A stretch of DNA of 43,369 bases from Flammeovirgaceae bacterium UBA5008 (GTDB lineage: Bacteria > Bacteroidota > Bacteroidia > Cytophagales > Cyclobacteriaceae), in assembly GCA_002398365.1 (NCBI GenBank), contig DGYK01000047.1:1-43369 (forward strand), given 5' to 3'. The notes under the pieces are model-generated. The model saw nothing but the letters and a program-made list of their open reading frames with translations. It was not told where the DNA came from and did not search any database. A program made the translations under genes and the position numbers. Shown here one piece after another: positions 16,626 through 25,416 of this stretch; positions within the stretch are counted from its first letter, which is position 1; each line of letters begins with the position of its first letter.

Positions 16626-17591
16626 ATGAGCCAGCAAACCATTGATCAGATGTTGGGTATCGACTACCCGATTATTGTTGCACCTATGTTTTTGATCTCG
16701 AATACCAAGATGATCAAAGCAGCTCTGGCCAACGGGGTGACGGCTGCTTTCCCTGCGTTGAATTATCGTACAGATGCAGAGTTGCGCCAAGCAATTGAAG
16801 AAATTAAAACGGCTACTAACAAACCGTTTGGTGTGAATTTGATTGTGAACAAATCCAATCCGAAATACAAAGGTCAACTTGAAACACTTCTCGATTTAAA
16901 AGTGAATTACATCATCACCTCTTTAGGTAGCCCACGTGAAGTGATTGAACGTTGCAAGCCGCTTGGCATAAAAGTGTTTTGCGATGTAGTGGATTTAGCT
17001 TACACTAAGAAAGTGGAGGAAATGGGTGCGGATGCGGTGATAGCGGTTAACTCGCGTGCGGGTGGACATGCAGGAAATATTTCACCACAAGATTTAATTC
17101 GGCAGTTAAAAGAGAATTGTAGTCTGCCCATTATTTCGGCAGGTGGTATTGCAAAAGGTGCAGATATAAAACAAGTAATGGATTGGGGCGCAGCGGGAGT
17201 TTCGGTGGGCACTATTTTTATTGCTTGTGATGAAGCTCCGATTTCACCGGAGTACAAACAAGCCATGATTGAGTATGGTGAGAAAGACATTGTTCGGACC
17301 ACTAAATTATCCGGTAGTGCGCTGACGGTGATCAATACTCCCTATGTGCAACAACTCGGTACGAAAGCAAACTGGCTGGAGTGGATATTGAACAATAACA
17401 AAACATTGAAGAAGTACGCAAAGATGATTATCGCTTTCCGCGGAATGAAGGCGGTAGAGAAAGCGGCCTTTGGTGCTACTTATAAAACTGTTTGGTGTGC
17501 AGGACCAGCGATTGAACATGTACACAGTATTCGCCCGATGGCGGAGATAGTAAAGACGTTGACACGTGAATTGGATGAGGCCAGAAAATGA
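16626..17591 (+). CDS. Nitronate monooxygenase / 2-nitropropane dioxygenase family
   Basis: A 321-residue FMN-dependent TIM-barrel enzyme. The N-terminal DYPIIVAPMF, the central SRAGGHAGN (flavin/substrate site near residue 143) and IISAGGIAKGADIKQ with GVSVGTIFIAC (phosphate-binding loops) are typical. The family oxidises alkyl nitronates or, in FabK, reduces enoyl-ACP; sequence alone does not decide between them, but the SAGGI/GTIF pattern is shared by both. It is followed 34 bases later by the HAD gene. Confidence 0.88.
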   Translation: MSQQTIDQMLGIDYPIIVAPMFLISNTKMIKAALANGVTAAFPALNYRTDAELRQAIEEIKTATNKPFGVNLIVNKSNPKYKGQLETLLDLKVNYIITSLGSPREVIERCKPLGIKVFCDVVDLAYTKKVEEMGADAVIAVNSRAGGHAGNISPQDLIRQLKENCSLPIISAGGIAKGADIKQVMDWGAAGVSVGTIFIACDEAPISPEYKQAMIEYGEKDIVRTTKLSGSALTVINTPYVQQLGTKANWLEWILNNNKTLKKYAKMIIAFRGMKAVEKAAFGATYKTVWCAGPAIEHVHSIRPMAEIVKTLTRELDEARK

Positions 17592-17625
17592 ATTTGCCTT
17601 CTAGGGCTTGATGTAGAAAACAAGA

Positions 17626-18318
17626 ATGAAGCTATCAGAAATAAAAGTGATTGCATTTGATGCCGATGATACACTGTGGCACAACGAAAACTATTTTCAG
17701 GAAGTAGAAGCGGCTTTTTGTCAACTGTTGGAAGATTATCTGCCGCAGCATTCAACCGAACGTGAATTGCTTAAAACCGAAATTGCCAATGTTTCTTTAT
17801 ATGGATATGGCATCAAATCGTTTATGCTGTCGATGATTGAAACTGCGATTCGTATTTCAAATGGAACCATTCGGGTGAATCTGATTGATCGCATCATTCA
17901 ATTGGGAAAAGAAATGCTTGACAAACCCGTTGACAAAATGGGCGGTGTAGATGAAGTGCTTAGTCTGCTTAAAAATAAATATCGTTTGGTAGTGGCTACG
18001 AAAGGCGATCTGTTGGATCAGGAACGCAAACTGAAAAAATCCGGACTCGAACATTACTTTCATCATGTTGAAATTATGTCTGAGAAAGGAGTGGCGGATT
18101 ATCAAAAATTGATTCGTCATCTGGATATTTCGCCTAATCAATTTCTGATGATCGGCAATTCATTGAAGTCTGATGTGTTGCCGGTATTAGAGTTAGGTGG
18201 GTACGGATTTCATATTCCCTACCACATCACCTGGGGGCATGAGAAAGTAGAACATGCGGTGGAGCATGTAAACTTTAAAGAATTAGAAAAAATTACTGAT
18301 GTATTGAACTATCTGTAA
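17626..18318 (+). CDS. HAD superfamily hydrolase
   Basis: A 230-residue phosphatase-type protein. Motif I is FDADDTLWHN with nucleophile D12 and acid D14. The cap domain spans about residues 20-100. Motif II is VVATKGD near residue 123. Motif IV is MIGNSLKSDVLPV near residue 180, with the acidic residue in KSD. The VATKGD and GNSLKSD forms resemble the YjjG/GS1-like branch, which often acts on nucleotides or sugar phosphates. The substrate is unknown. The following VF530-like gene begins 4 bases after the stop. Confidence 0.88.
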   Translation: MKLSEIKVIAFDADDTLWHNENYFQEVEAAFCQLLEDYLPQHSTERELLKTEIANVSLYGYGIKSFMLSMIETAIRISNGTIRVNLIDRIIQLGKEMLDKPVDKMGGVDEVLSLLKNKYRLVVATKGDLLDQERKLKKSGLEHYFHHVEIMSEKGVADYQKLIRHLDISPNQFLMIGNSLKSDVLPVLELGGYGFHIPYHITWGHEKVEHAVEHVNFKELEKITDVLNYL

Positions 18319-18322
18319 CGTT

Positions 18323-18538
18323 ATGGAGAGTCAACCGAATAACCCACTGCATGGTAAAACGCTGGAAATGATTTTGAATCATTTAGTAGAACTGTATGGC
18401 TGGGAAGATTTAGGTCGTATCATACCGATCAACTGCTTTAACTTCGATCCGAGCATAAAATCGAGTTTGGTGTTTTTGAGAAAGACACCGTGGGCACGAA
18501 AGAAAGTAGAAGATTTGTATATCGACTCACTTCGATAA
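18323..18538 (+). CDS. VF530 / DUF2132 small DNA-binding-type protein
   Basis: A 71-residue protein with the compact VF530 pattern: NPLHGKTLEMILNHLVE, then YGWEDLGRIIPINCF, then PSIKSSLVFLRKTPWARKK. The family is small and helical and is annotated as DNA-binding from structural work, as I recall. Its length is the family norm. It forms a two-gene unit with the HAD phosphatase. Confidence 0.9.
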   Translation: MESQPNNPLHGKTLEMILNHLVELYGWEDLGRIIPINCFNFDPSIKSSLVFLRKTPWARKKVEDLYIDSLR

Positions 18539-18589
18539 TAGTTCCTAAATAATCTCAAAGTCTATTAATAAAAATCTTCTGACGAGGAT

Positions 18590-20503
18590 TTACCTACTAC
18601 TCATCATGTTCTTCTTCCACCACCATTGAAATACAATGAGTCCCCAGATACGAGCATGAATGTCTCCCGGATTGGAGGAGAAAAGTTGAGCTTTTAATTT
18701 GGCGATCTCCGCGTAATTAAATACGCCTTGTTCTGTAATGAATCTTTCGGAAAGTAAATCATCGACAATCAATGATTTCATTTCATTGCGGAACCATTTC
18801 AACAACGGAACTTCAAATCCTTTCTTCGGACGGTTATAAAGCTGAGCGGGCAGCAAATCTTTAAAAGCATCTTGCAAAATTCTCTTTCGGATGCTCGAAT
18901 TGATTTTAAAATTATCCGGTAACGAAAACAAGAAGTTCACCACTTCAAAATCCAAAAAGGGCACGCGTACTTCCAGCGCGTTTGCCATGCTCATCAAATC
19001 CACTTTGGTCAGCATGTCGTTGGCCAACACCAAATGCATGTCTGTTAACAGCATGTCGTTGATGGTGGTATTCGCTGGCATCGATTTTAGAATTTCTGCT
19101 TTACGACTTTGGTATTCTTGTTCCTGCCATTTCTCTTTTGATTGATGGCTGAAGAGTTCAGTGATTTGGTTAGCATCTGCAAATCCGGCCCATCGCCAAT
19201 ATCTTTCTGCGGGACTCAGTTTCATGCCTTCCGCGAATCTCTTCAGTTGGCGTACTTTATTCGTAATCGGGTTGTTACGTGATGCCGGAAACAAATTCCA
19301 AATTGGCAATAAATTCTTGACTGCATTTTCTTTGAAGCCGGGACGAAGAGATTGCAAGAAACCCGCATGTTTGTTGTAACCAGCCAGCAGCTCGTCTGCA
19401 CCATCTCCTGAAAGGGCAACCGTGGCATGCTTCCGCGTTTCGCGACTGAGAATATAAACTGCAATAGCGGACGAGTCGGCAAACGGTTCATCGATGTAAT
19501 CTAAAATCGAATGAACATGTTCGTAGAGATCGGCATTCGTTAATGAAAAGACAGTATGGTCGGTTTTGAAATGAGCGGCTACTAACTTCGCGTATTCCGT
19601 TTCATCAAAGAATTTCTCATCGCGGAAGCCGATGGAAAAAGTATGCAGATTGGATTTGTGTTTACTCGCCAATCCGGTGACAACCGATGAATCAATTCCG
19701 CCACTTAAAAATGCACCGAGAGGAACGTCAGCAATTAGCCTGCGTTGAACCGATGCTTCTAATAACGCTTTCAGTTTGTCTTTAGCATCTTCGTAGTTGA
19801 TCGAGTCGGAAGCTGCTTTCTGTTGGTCGTATGGAATCTGGTAGTAAATTCCCTCCTCCATCTTCTTATTGCTGATGCGCAGCCAATGGCCGGGCATTAA
19901 CTTTTTCACGTGCGTGAAGATGGTGTGCGGTGCCGGAATGTAATTGAGTTGAAGATAGGTGTAGAGCGAAGTATAATCGATCGTTTTTTCGATGCCGTAC
20001 TGAACGATGGATTTCATCTCAGAGGCAAAGAGAAATTTATCTTCATCAAAAACGTACAGCAATGGCTTGATGCCGTAGCGATCGCGAGCTACAAAGAAGG
20101 TTTGCTCTTGCAAGTCATAAATGCAGAACGCAAAGAATCCATTCAGTTGGTTGAGGCACTTTTCTTTTTCACGAATATAGAGTTGCAACAACACTTCCGA
20201 ATCGGAATCAGTGTGAAAGACTACACCCTTATCTTTTAGTTGTTGCTTAAGTTCTAAGTAGTTAAAAATTTCTCCGTTGAAAACCATGCAGTACCGCTTA
20301 GACTGATCCCACATGGGCTGATGCGCGGCCGCACTCGTATCAATAATCGATAGTCTGCGATGACCGAGTCCAACAAATTGATCGGTATAAATTCCTTGAT
20401 TGTCGGGGCCGCGTTTGTGCAGCGCTTGGGTTGCTGCTGTAACATTAATCAGATTGAATTTACCAACCAGATTAAACGCAAAGATTCCTGTAATGCCGCA
20501 CAT
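18590..20503 (-). CDS. asnB: Asparagine synthetase, glutamine-hydrolysing
   Basis: A 637-residue enzyme making asparagine from aspartate, ATP and glutamine. Met1 is removed to expose nucleophile Cys2 (MCGITGIF). The glutaminase domain covers residues 1-210 (RLSIID, FNGEIFNY, SDSEVLL). The synthetase domain has the PP-loop FLSGGIDSSVVTG near residue 267. Its length and C-terminal layout fit the AsnB branch often used in amide formation or in cell-surface polysaccharide pathways. It is the last of three closely spaced minus-strand genes (17-base gap to the DUF1080 gene). Confidence 0.94.
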   Translation of the reverse strand: MCGITGIFAFNLVGKFNLINVTAATQALHKRGPDNQGIYTDQFVGLGHRRLSIIDTSAAAHQPMWDQSKRYCMVFNGEIFNYLELKQQLKDKGVVFHTDSDSEVLLQLYIREKEKCLNQLNGFFAFCIYDLQEQTFFVARDRYGIKPLLYVFDEDKFLFASEMKSIVQYGIEKTIDYTSLYTYLQLNYIPAPHTIFTHVKKLMPGHWLRISNKKMEEGIYYQIPYDQQKAASDSINYEDAKDKLKALLEASVQRRLIADVPLGAFLSGGIDSSVVTGLASKHKSNLHTFSIGFRDEKFFDETEYAKLVAAHFKTDHTVFSLTNADLYEHVHSILDYIDEPFADSSAIAVYILSRETRKHATVALSGDGADELLAGYNKHAGFLQSLRPGFKENAVKNLLPIWNLFPASRNNPITNKVRQLKRFAEGMKLSPAERYWRWAGFADANQITELFSHQSKEKWQEQEYQSRKAEILKSMPANTTINDMLLTDMHLVLANDMLTKVDLMSMANALEVRVPFLDFEVVNFLFSLPDNFKINSSIRKRILQDAFKDLLPAQLYNRPKKGFEVPLLKWFRNEMKSLIVDDLLSERFITEQGVFNYAEIAKLKAQLFSSNPGDIHARIWGLIVFQWWWKKNMMSSR

Positions 20504-20520
20504 CTAGTCGTACAAAGAAA

Positions 20521-21195
20521 TTAAGGAAGTACTACTACGCTGATGTTTTTGAACCACACTTCACCACCGTGATCTTGCAAGCAAATGCGGCCCTTGGGAG
20601 TTGCACCATAACCGGGTGCTTCATTCCACTTGCTTTTGGCTTTGCGTTCTTTCCAGTCTTCAGAACCTAATTCATAGTCCACTACTTTCTTGCCGTTGAG
20701 CCAATGTTCCACATGGTTTTTGTTTACCACGATTTTAGAAGTATTCCATTCGCCTACTGGTTTGGGCTCAGCACCTTCGGCTACGTGCATTCCATAATTG
20801 GCAGAAGTTTTTTGCCAATCTTCAATTTTGCCTGGATAACCGATATCATCCAATAGTTGATATTCAGGGCCGCTGAGATAAGGTTCGTCATACGTTTCAA
20901 CTACACCGAACATCACACCGCTATTTCCTTGTGCTGCGATTTTCCAATCCCAGGTTAATTCGAAATTTTCGTAATCCGCTACCGTCATTAGATCGGCACG
21001 CTTTTCATTTCCATCAAACGGTTTGCAGTGCAACAAGCCATCGGCAGTTACTTCCCAACTGTTGTTTTCTTTTCCTTTATAAAATTGCCATCCCGTAAGG
21101 TCTTTTCCATTGAATAATGAGGTGCTATTCTCTGCTGTCTTAGTCTGACAAGAGGCGATAATTGCAAATACAAGAAGGAAGACGAAGTTTTTCAT
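20521..21195 (-). CDS. DUF1080 (3-keto-disaccharide hydrolase-type) lipoprotein
   Basis: A 224-residue protein with a lipoprotein signal (cysteine at residue 16 in IIASCQTK). A single concanavalin-like beta-sandwich of the DUF1080 family follows: SLFNGKDLTGWQFY at its start, GNSGVMFGV in the middle and PKGRICLQDHGGEVWFKNI at its end. Members act on or bind sugars and some hydrolyse 3-keto-disaccharides. It is likely anchored in the outer membrane or facing the periplasm. It sits between a FAD oxidase (10-base gap) and AsnB, but this combination does not by itself define a pathway. Confidence 0.88.
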   Translation of the reverse strand: MKNFVFLLVFAIIASCQTKTAENSTSLFNGKDLTGWQFYKGKENNSWEVTADGLLHCKPFDGNEKRADLMTVADYENFELTWDWKIAAQGNSGVMFGVVETYDEPYLSGPEYQLLDDIGYPGKIEDWQKTSANYGMHVAEGAEPKPVGEWNTSKIVVNKNHVEHWLNGKKVVDYELGSEDWKERKAKSKWNEAPGYGATPKGRICLQDHGGEVWFKNISVVVLP

Positions 21196-21205
21196 GATAG
21201 GTTGG

Positions 21206-22648
21206 TTAAAATATCTTTCCGGGATTTAAAATACAATTGGGATCAAATACCTTTTTAATTCCACGCATTAAGTTAAGATTAATCTCGCTCATGGCAATGG
21301 GCATATACGGGCGCTTGGCAATGCCAATACCGTGTTCACCGGAAAGCGTACCGCCAAGACTAACGGTCAACTTGAAGATTTCACCGATCCCCTCGTTTAC
21401 TTTGGTGTTCCAATATTCTTCCGACAAGTTTTCTTTCAAGATATTAACATGCAGGTTGCCATCGCCTAAGTGGCCAAAGCACACCGTGTTGAAGTTATAA
21501 CGCTTCCCGATTTCTTTTATGCCGTTGATCAACTTAGGAAGATTGGCGCGCGGTACAACTACATCGTCTGATTTCGTTAGCGTGTACCAGTTGACAGCGG
21601 GAGAAATGTTTTTACGAATTTTCCACAACTCGGCTTTTTGCGCAGCATTATCCGCAAAGAGTACTTCACCACTTTCAAACTTTTCCACAACACCCATCAC
21701 ACGTTCGGCATCGCGCATCAACACTTCTTCATCATTGCCATCCAATTCGCAGAGAAGATACGCGTTCATGCCTTCCGTTAACTTGGTGGTTACGGGGCTG
21801 TTCAATACTTTCTCGCAATAGTCGAACGTTTTGGCGGCTGCTTCTTTTTCAAAGAACTCCATACCGGAAGGCGTGATACCTTCTACATAAATGGCTGCAA
21901 TGGCTTTGCAGGCTTCTTCGTTGGTGCTGAAAGGTATCATCATCAGCACATTTTTCTTCGGGAAGCCGCGAAGTTTGAATACTATTTTGGTGATGATGCC
22001 CAGCGTGCCTTCGCTGCCGCACATCAATTGGGTGAGATTATAACCCGTTGAGTTTTTTAATACGTTTGCGGCAGTCCAGATGATTTCACCAGTCGGCAAC
22101 ACCACTTCCATATTAATAACATAATCGCGGGTAACGCCATACTTCACCGCTTTCGGTCCACCGGAATTATTCGCCAGATTTCCGCCTAAAAAACAAGAAC
22201 CACCGCTGGCAGGATCGGGTGGATAGAAAAGTCCTTTTTCCTTTACTGCATTTTGAAATACTTCGGTGATGACGCCCGGCTCTACCGTGGCTTGCAAATT
22301 CAATTCATCGATCTGAATGATTTTGTTGAATCGTTCCATCGAAATCACTACACCTTTTTTAACAGGAAGTGCGCCACCGCTCAAACCGGTACCTGCACCG
22401 CGAGGCGTGGTCGGTAATTTATGAGCATTGCAAATCTTTAGTAGTTCGCTAACCTCTTGCGTATTTGCAGGCCGAACCACCACATCGGGCATAAACTGAT
22501 AATCCTCTGTCTTATCGTGGCCGTATTCCGTTCTACGTTCTTCATCTACGAATACGTTTTCTTCGCCTACGATAGATTTAAACTGCATGATAATTGCTTC
22601 TCCAACAAGAGATGCAACGGGAGCTTCTGTTTCTTTTATCTGTGCCAT
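21206..22648 (-). CDS. FAD-linked oxidase, GlcD / D-lactate dehydrogenase type
   Basis: A 480-residue flavoprotein. The PCMH-type FAD-binding domain holds TTPRGAGTGLSGGALPV (about residue 77) and the DPASGGSCFLGGNLANNSGG stretch. The C-terminal cap ends in SGEHGIGIAKRPYM and DPNCILNPGKIF. These are hallmarks of glycolate oxidase subunit D and D-2-hydroxyacid dehydrogenases, so oxidation of a 2-hydroxy acid is likely. No GlcE or GlcF partner is nearby. I place the start at the ATG at 22648, not the TTG one codon earlier. Its promoter must overlap that of the divergent NlpC/P60 gene. Confidence 0.92.
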   Translation of the reverse strand: MAQIKETEAPVASLVGEAIIMQFKSIVGEENVFVDEERRTEYGHDKTEDYQFMPDVVVRPANTQEVSELLKICNAHKLPTTPRGAGTGLSGGALPVKKGVVISMERFNKIIQIDELNLQATVEPGVITEVFQNAVKEKGLFYPPDPASGGSCFLGGNLANNSGGPKAVKYGVTRDYVINMEVVLPTGEIIWTAANVLKNSTGYNLTQLMCGSEGTLGIITKIVFKLRGFPKKNVLMMIPFSTNEEACKAIAAIYVEGITPSGMEFFEKEAAAKTFDYCEKVLNSPVTTKLTEGMNAYLLCELDGNDEEVLMRDAERVMGVVEKFESGEVLFADNAAQKAELWKIRKNISPAVNWYTLTKSDDVVVPRANLPKLINGIKEIGKRYNFNTVCFGHLGDGNLHVNILKENLSEEYWNTKVNEGIGEIFKLTVSLGGTLSGEHGIGIAKRPYMPIAMSEINLNLMRGIKKVFDPNCILNPGKIF

Positions 22649-22656
22649 CAAACAAC

Positions 22657-22664
22657 TAACTTTG
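22657..22664 (+). promoter_or_regulatory. -7 box of the NlpC/P60 gene
   Basis: TAACTTTG is a full match to TAnnTTTG. It lies only 9 bases from the start codon of the divergent FAD oxidase gene and 8 bases before the ATG at 22673, so the two transcripts must start within a few bases of each other. Confidence 0.45.
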
Positions 22665-22672
22665 AAATGTTT

Positions 22673-23212
22673 ATGCGTGACTTATTCAGCCGTAAAATTA
22701 GCCAAATACTTTTACTAGCTCGCCCACTTTCGGCAGTAAGTTTTAGTCAGCTGGCGATTTTCATGTTGGCTATTATTTTTTTGGGTTCCTGTGCGGCTTC
22801 GCGCAAAGCACGCACCCGCGAAAACAAGGTAGATGATGTAATCAAAGCCGCTCGCGCCTTCACTGGCACTCCCTATAAATGGGGCGGCACCACACGCTCC
22901 GGTATCGATTGTTCAGGACTTACGAGCAATGCTTTCCAAACCATTAAACTTCCTTTGCCACGCACGGCAGACGCACAAGCGTTAGTCGGGGAGAAGGTGA
23001 AAATGAAAGATGTGCAACCGGGTGATTTATTATTTTTCGCTACCGGCAAAAAGAAAAATGAAATTACGCATGTGGGCATTGTAACGGTGGTGCGCGGAAA
23101 GGACGATGTCAAGTTTATTCATGCATCCACTACGCTGGGCGTGGTTGAAACTAATCTTTATTCAGATTATTACAAAAAGCGTTTTCGCTTTGCGCGAAGG
23201 GTGATACAATGA
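22673..23212 (+). CDS. NlpC/P60 cell-wall hydrolase, putative lipoprotein
   Basis: A 179-residue C40 peptidase that cuts peptide stems of peptidoglycan. The catalytic residues are C80 (GIDCSGLT), H133 (THVGIV) and H150 (FIHASTT). The N-terminus has basic residues, a hydrophobic stretch (about 24-38) and a lipobox-like LGSC with C40, so it is probably lipid-anchored. The start is uncertain. ATG at 22673 (used here) or 22667 gives a long signal, while the ATG at 22763 leaves only nine residues before the cysteine. It is monocistronic and divergent from the FAD oxidase gene. Confidence 0.88.
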   Translation: MRDLFSRKISQILLLARPLSAVSFSQLAIFMLAIIFLGSCAASRKARTRENKVDDVIKAARAFTGTPYKWGGTTRSGIDCSGLTSNAFQTIKLPLPRTADAQALVGEKVKMKDVQPGDLLFFATGKKKNEITHVGIVTVVRGKDDVKFIHASTTLGVVETNLYSDYYKKRFRFARRVIQ

Positions 23213-23221
23213 TAGTTAACC

Positions 23222-23252
23222 ACTAAGACACGAAGGCACTTAGATACTTTGC
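23222..23252. repeat. Fragment of a CACTAAG/CACGAAG dispersed repeat
   Basis: CACTAAG, ACACGAAG and GCACTTAG follow one another as near-copies of an 8-base word. I recall this type of word chain as a short dispersed intergenic repeat in many environmental bacterial genomes. Only about three units are present. Confidence 0.35.
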
Positions 23253-23264
23253 AGCACTACTGAA

Positions 23265-23294
23265 ATAAAAAAGGCCGCTTTCGAGGCGGCCTTC
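23265..23294 (-). terminator. Terminator of the pspA-terD-terD unit
   Basis: AAGGCCGC and GCGGCCTT form an 8-bp stem around a short loop. On the minus strand it is followed by TTTTTTATTTC. It lies 12 bases after the stop of the last terD gene and may also slow plus-strand readthrough from the NlpC/P60 gene. Confidence 0.85.
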
Positions 23295-23305
23295 TTGTTG
23301 AATGA

Positions 23306-23929
23306 TTACACGTACTGTTCGCTGATATTCTCCACGCATTCTTTGATGTTGCGGGCTTTGATGGGTTCGCCCACGGAGATAAAGTCCCAACCTGATGGCG
23401 TGCGCACAAATTTTCCCAGCACCATTGACACATAACCACGGAAAGTTTTATCCATCGCTACCTTGAATGATGCCAACTCTTCCAGGTCGTGCGGATTCGA
23501 TGCATCCACAATGCTGATGTTTGCATAGGGAATCGTTTCGAAGTCCTGTTGCGCATACGAGTTGAGGTAGAATACCACTTTGTCGACTGAGGGATTCAAC
23601 GTGCGAAGATTCACATGAATCGTTTCGTTGTCCGTTCCATCATCGCCATGGCGATCACCTACCCGGTCGTCACCGGAGTGCTTCACGGCTCCATCCGTTG
23701 ACACCAGCTTGCGGAAGTACACATTATCCACTAAATGTTTATTTCTAAACAATGCCACCGAGCTATCTAAATCCACAGCCGTGGTGTTGTAGGTGAAACC
23801 GAGAATCTGATGCTGAATCGATCCCCAGTTGATACCCACGCGCACTTGCGATAGCGCTCTTCCTTTTTTCTCCAGCGAAATTGAAGACCCTTTCGTCAGG
23901 TTAATTCCATTTCTTTTGATCAAGTTCAT
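23306..23929 (-). CDS. TerD family stress protein (distal copy)
   Basis: A 207-residue protein of the TerD/TerZ family linked to tellurite, phage and membrane stress responses. It shows the usual opening (NLTKGSSISLEKKG), the strand VDLDSSVALF (about residue 52) and an Asp-rich loop GDDRVGDRHGDDGTDNETI (about 85-104). These correspond to the family's Ca2+-binding loops, here longer and more acidic than in its neighbour. It is the last gene of the unit, 44 bases after the other terD gene. The pairing with PspA suggests a membrane-associated role. Confidence 0.9.
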   Translation of the reverse strand: MNLIKRNGINLTKGSSISLEKKGRALSQVRVGINWGSIQHQILGFTYNTTAVDLDSSVALFRNKHLVDNVYFRKLVSTDGAVKHSGDDRVGDRHGDDGTDNETIHVNLRTLNPSVDKVVFYLNSYAQQDFETIPYANISIVDASNPHDLEELASFKVAMDKTFRGYVSMVLGKFVRTPSGWDFISVGEPIKARNIKECVENISEQYV

Positions 23930-23973
23930 TTTCTATTTATTAACAATTATCAAATCTTTTTTCGTGCATTGCA

Positions 23974-24534
23974 TTAAACATAGCGGTCTACTAAACCTTG
24001 CATACCCACATTGGTACCTTCACCAATCGCTACGAACTCCCAGTTGATAGCATCCGCTCTCCGCAGTTTTCCAAATAACACTTCCGTTCCGAATGAAGCT
24101 TCTGCATCGAGGTCATAGATGGCGATCTCTTCTTTTTTCTCTACATCCACCACGCGCACATAGGCATCTTTCAGCTTACCGAAATTGTGGCCACGCGAAG
24201 CCGCTTCGTGAATGGTGACATACACTAAGATCTCCTGCGCCTCCGGTTGTATCTGTTTCAGATTCGCTAAGATTAACTCATCATCGCCTTCGCCCACGCC
24301 CGAACGGTTGTCGCCCTGGTGTGCAATACTACCATCGGGCGTGCGCAGGTTGTTATAGAAAATAAAGTGTTGTTCTGATAACAGTTTACCATTCGCGCCC
24401 AAGATGAACATCGATGCATCGAGGTCCAGCGATTGTGAGAGAAGCTCCCATCCTAAACCGATATAGATTTTAGACAGTTTGGGATTGGCTTTGGTTAAAT
24501 TGATCGAACCACCTTTCTTTAAATTGATTGACAT
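23974..24534 (-). CDS. TerD family stress protein (proximal copy)
   Basis: A 186-residue TerD-type protein with opening SINLTKANPKLSKIYIGLGW, strand LDLDASMFIL (about residue 38) and the canonical Ca2+-loop GDNRSGVGEGDDE (about 73-85). The length and motifs match TerD/TerE more closely than the distal copy does. It follows the PspA-like gene by 69 bases and precedes the second terD gene. No TerC, TerB or TerY/TerW partners are in the window, so this is a reduced set. Confidence 0.92.
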   Translation of the reverse strand: MSINLKKGGSINLTKANPKLSKIYIGLGWELLSQSLDLDASMFILGANGKLLSEQHFIFYNNLRTPDGSIAHQGDNRSGVGEGDDELILANLKQIQPEAQEILVYVTIHEAASRGHNFGKLKDAYVRVVDVEKKEEIAIYDLDAEASFGTEVLFGKLRRADAINWEFVAIGEGTNVGMQGLVDRYV

Positions 24535-24603
24535 ACTTGTTTTGTTTATAGGGTTTGTTAGTGTTTACTTTTTTTTGTTTTTACTTTTTGATCTCACAGG
24601 TTT

Positions 24604-25416
24604 CTATTCACCAAAGAAGTTTTTTAGTTTTTCTTCTTTCGGTGGTGTAAGCTGCTTGATCGGTTTGGCCGGAGGCAACTGCGTTTCCATTTTGATCTTC
24701 AGCGTCTCCAGTTTTTTCTTTTCCATTTCTTCTTTCTTGCGTTCCTCTTCGGTTTGCATTTCCAGTTTCAACGTTTCGAGGTCGTTGCTCACGCTTACCG
24801 TTGACTCGAGTTGATCAAACTCACGCTCCAGTTGTTTTTGTGAGAACAGCGATTCTTGCAATGCTTCACTCTGGTCGGCCATTTCGTTGATCTTCTCTTC
24901 ATAGCGCTGAAAGTTGGAGAGTGCGCTCGTGCCAATGCCTGAGAGTTGCTTTGCTACTTTACCTTGCGCTTCCGCATTTTTGGCTTTCGCTTCCAACACC
25001 GACTGCTTCGATTTCATCTCCTTCAATTTGAGTTGAAGCGAGTCGAGATTTTGGCGAAGCACTTTGATGTCCTTCTCCGATTTCTGATAGATGGCTCCGA
25101 ACTCTGTCATCTTGCGATCTTCGTTCGCTTTTTCCATCAACGCCTTCTTAGCCAGCTCTTCGTTACTTTGCGCAATGGCCAGCTTGGCTTTTTGCTTCCA
25201 GTTTTCGGTAGCGAGCGTAGCCTGCTGCAATTCGCGCTCCCACTTTTTATGGTTGGCGAGTGCAATGGAGAAAGCTTCGGTAGCATCGCTGATGGCTTTC
25301 TCTAATTCGGCCACTGCCAGCTTGGACATTTCTACCGGATTTTCCAGATGATCAACCGCATGGTGCGCCTTTGCTTTAAAGATGTTCGCCAGCCGTTGAA
25401 AAATGTTTAACCACAT
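24604..25416 (-). CDS. PspA/IM30 (ESCRT-III-like) membrane-stress protein
   Basis: A 270-residue, almost wholly helical protein. Its N-terminal amphipathic helix (MWLNIFQRLANIFKAK) can dip into stressed membranes. The family signature with a long hairpin coiled coil (about residues 30-215) follows, including the ENPVEMSKLAVAELEKAI segment. The tail (about 225-270) is Lys/Glu/Pro-rich and longer than in E. coli PspA. Members polymerise on damaged inner membranes and limit proton leakage. Here the gene leads a unit with two terD genes, and no pspF or pspBC genes accompany it, so its regulation must differ from the enterobacterial system. Confidence 0.9.
   Translation of the reverse strand: MWLNIFQRLANIFKAKAHHAVDHLENPVEMSKLAVAELEKAISDATEAFSIALANHKKWERELQQATLATENWKQKAKLAIAQSNEELAKKALMEKANEDRKMTEFGAIYQKSEKDIKVLRQNLDSLQLKLKEMKSKQSVLEAKAKNAEAQGKVAKQLSGIGTSALSNFQRYEEKINEMADQSEALQESLFSQKQLEREFDQLESTVSVSNDLETLKLEMQTEEERKKEEMEKKKLETLKIKMETQLPPAKPIKQLTPPKEEKLKNFFGE

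Noticed and set aside
22457..22672. Longer N-terminus of the NlpC/P60 protein
   Set aside because: The extension is antisense to the FAD oxidase coding sequence, is Cys/Phe-rich, and lies upstream of the -7 box.
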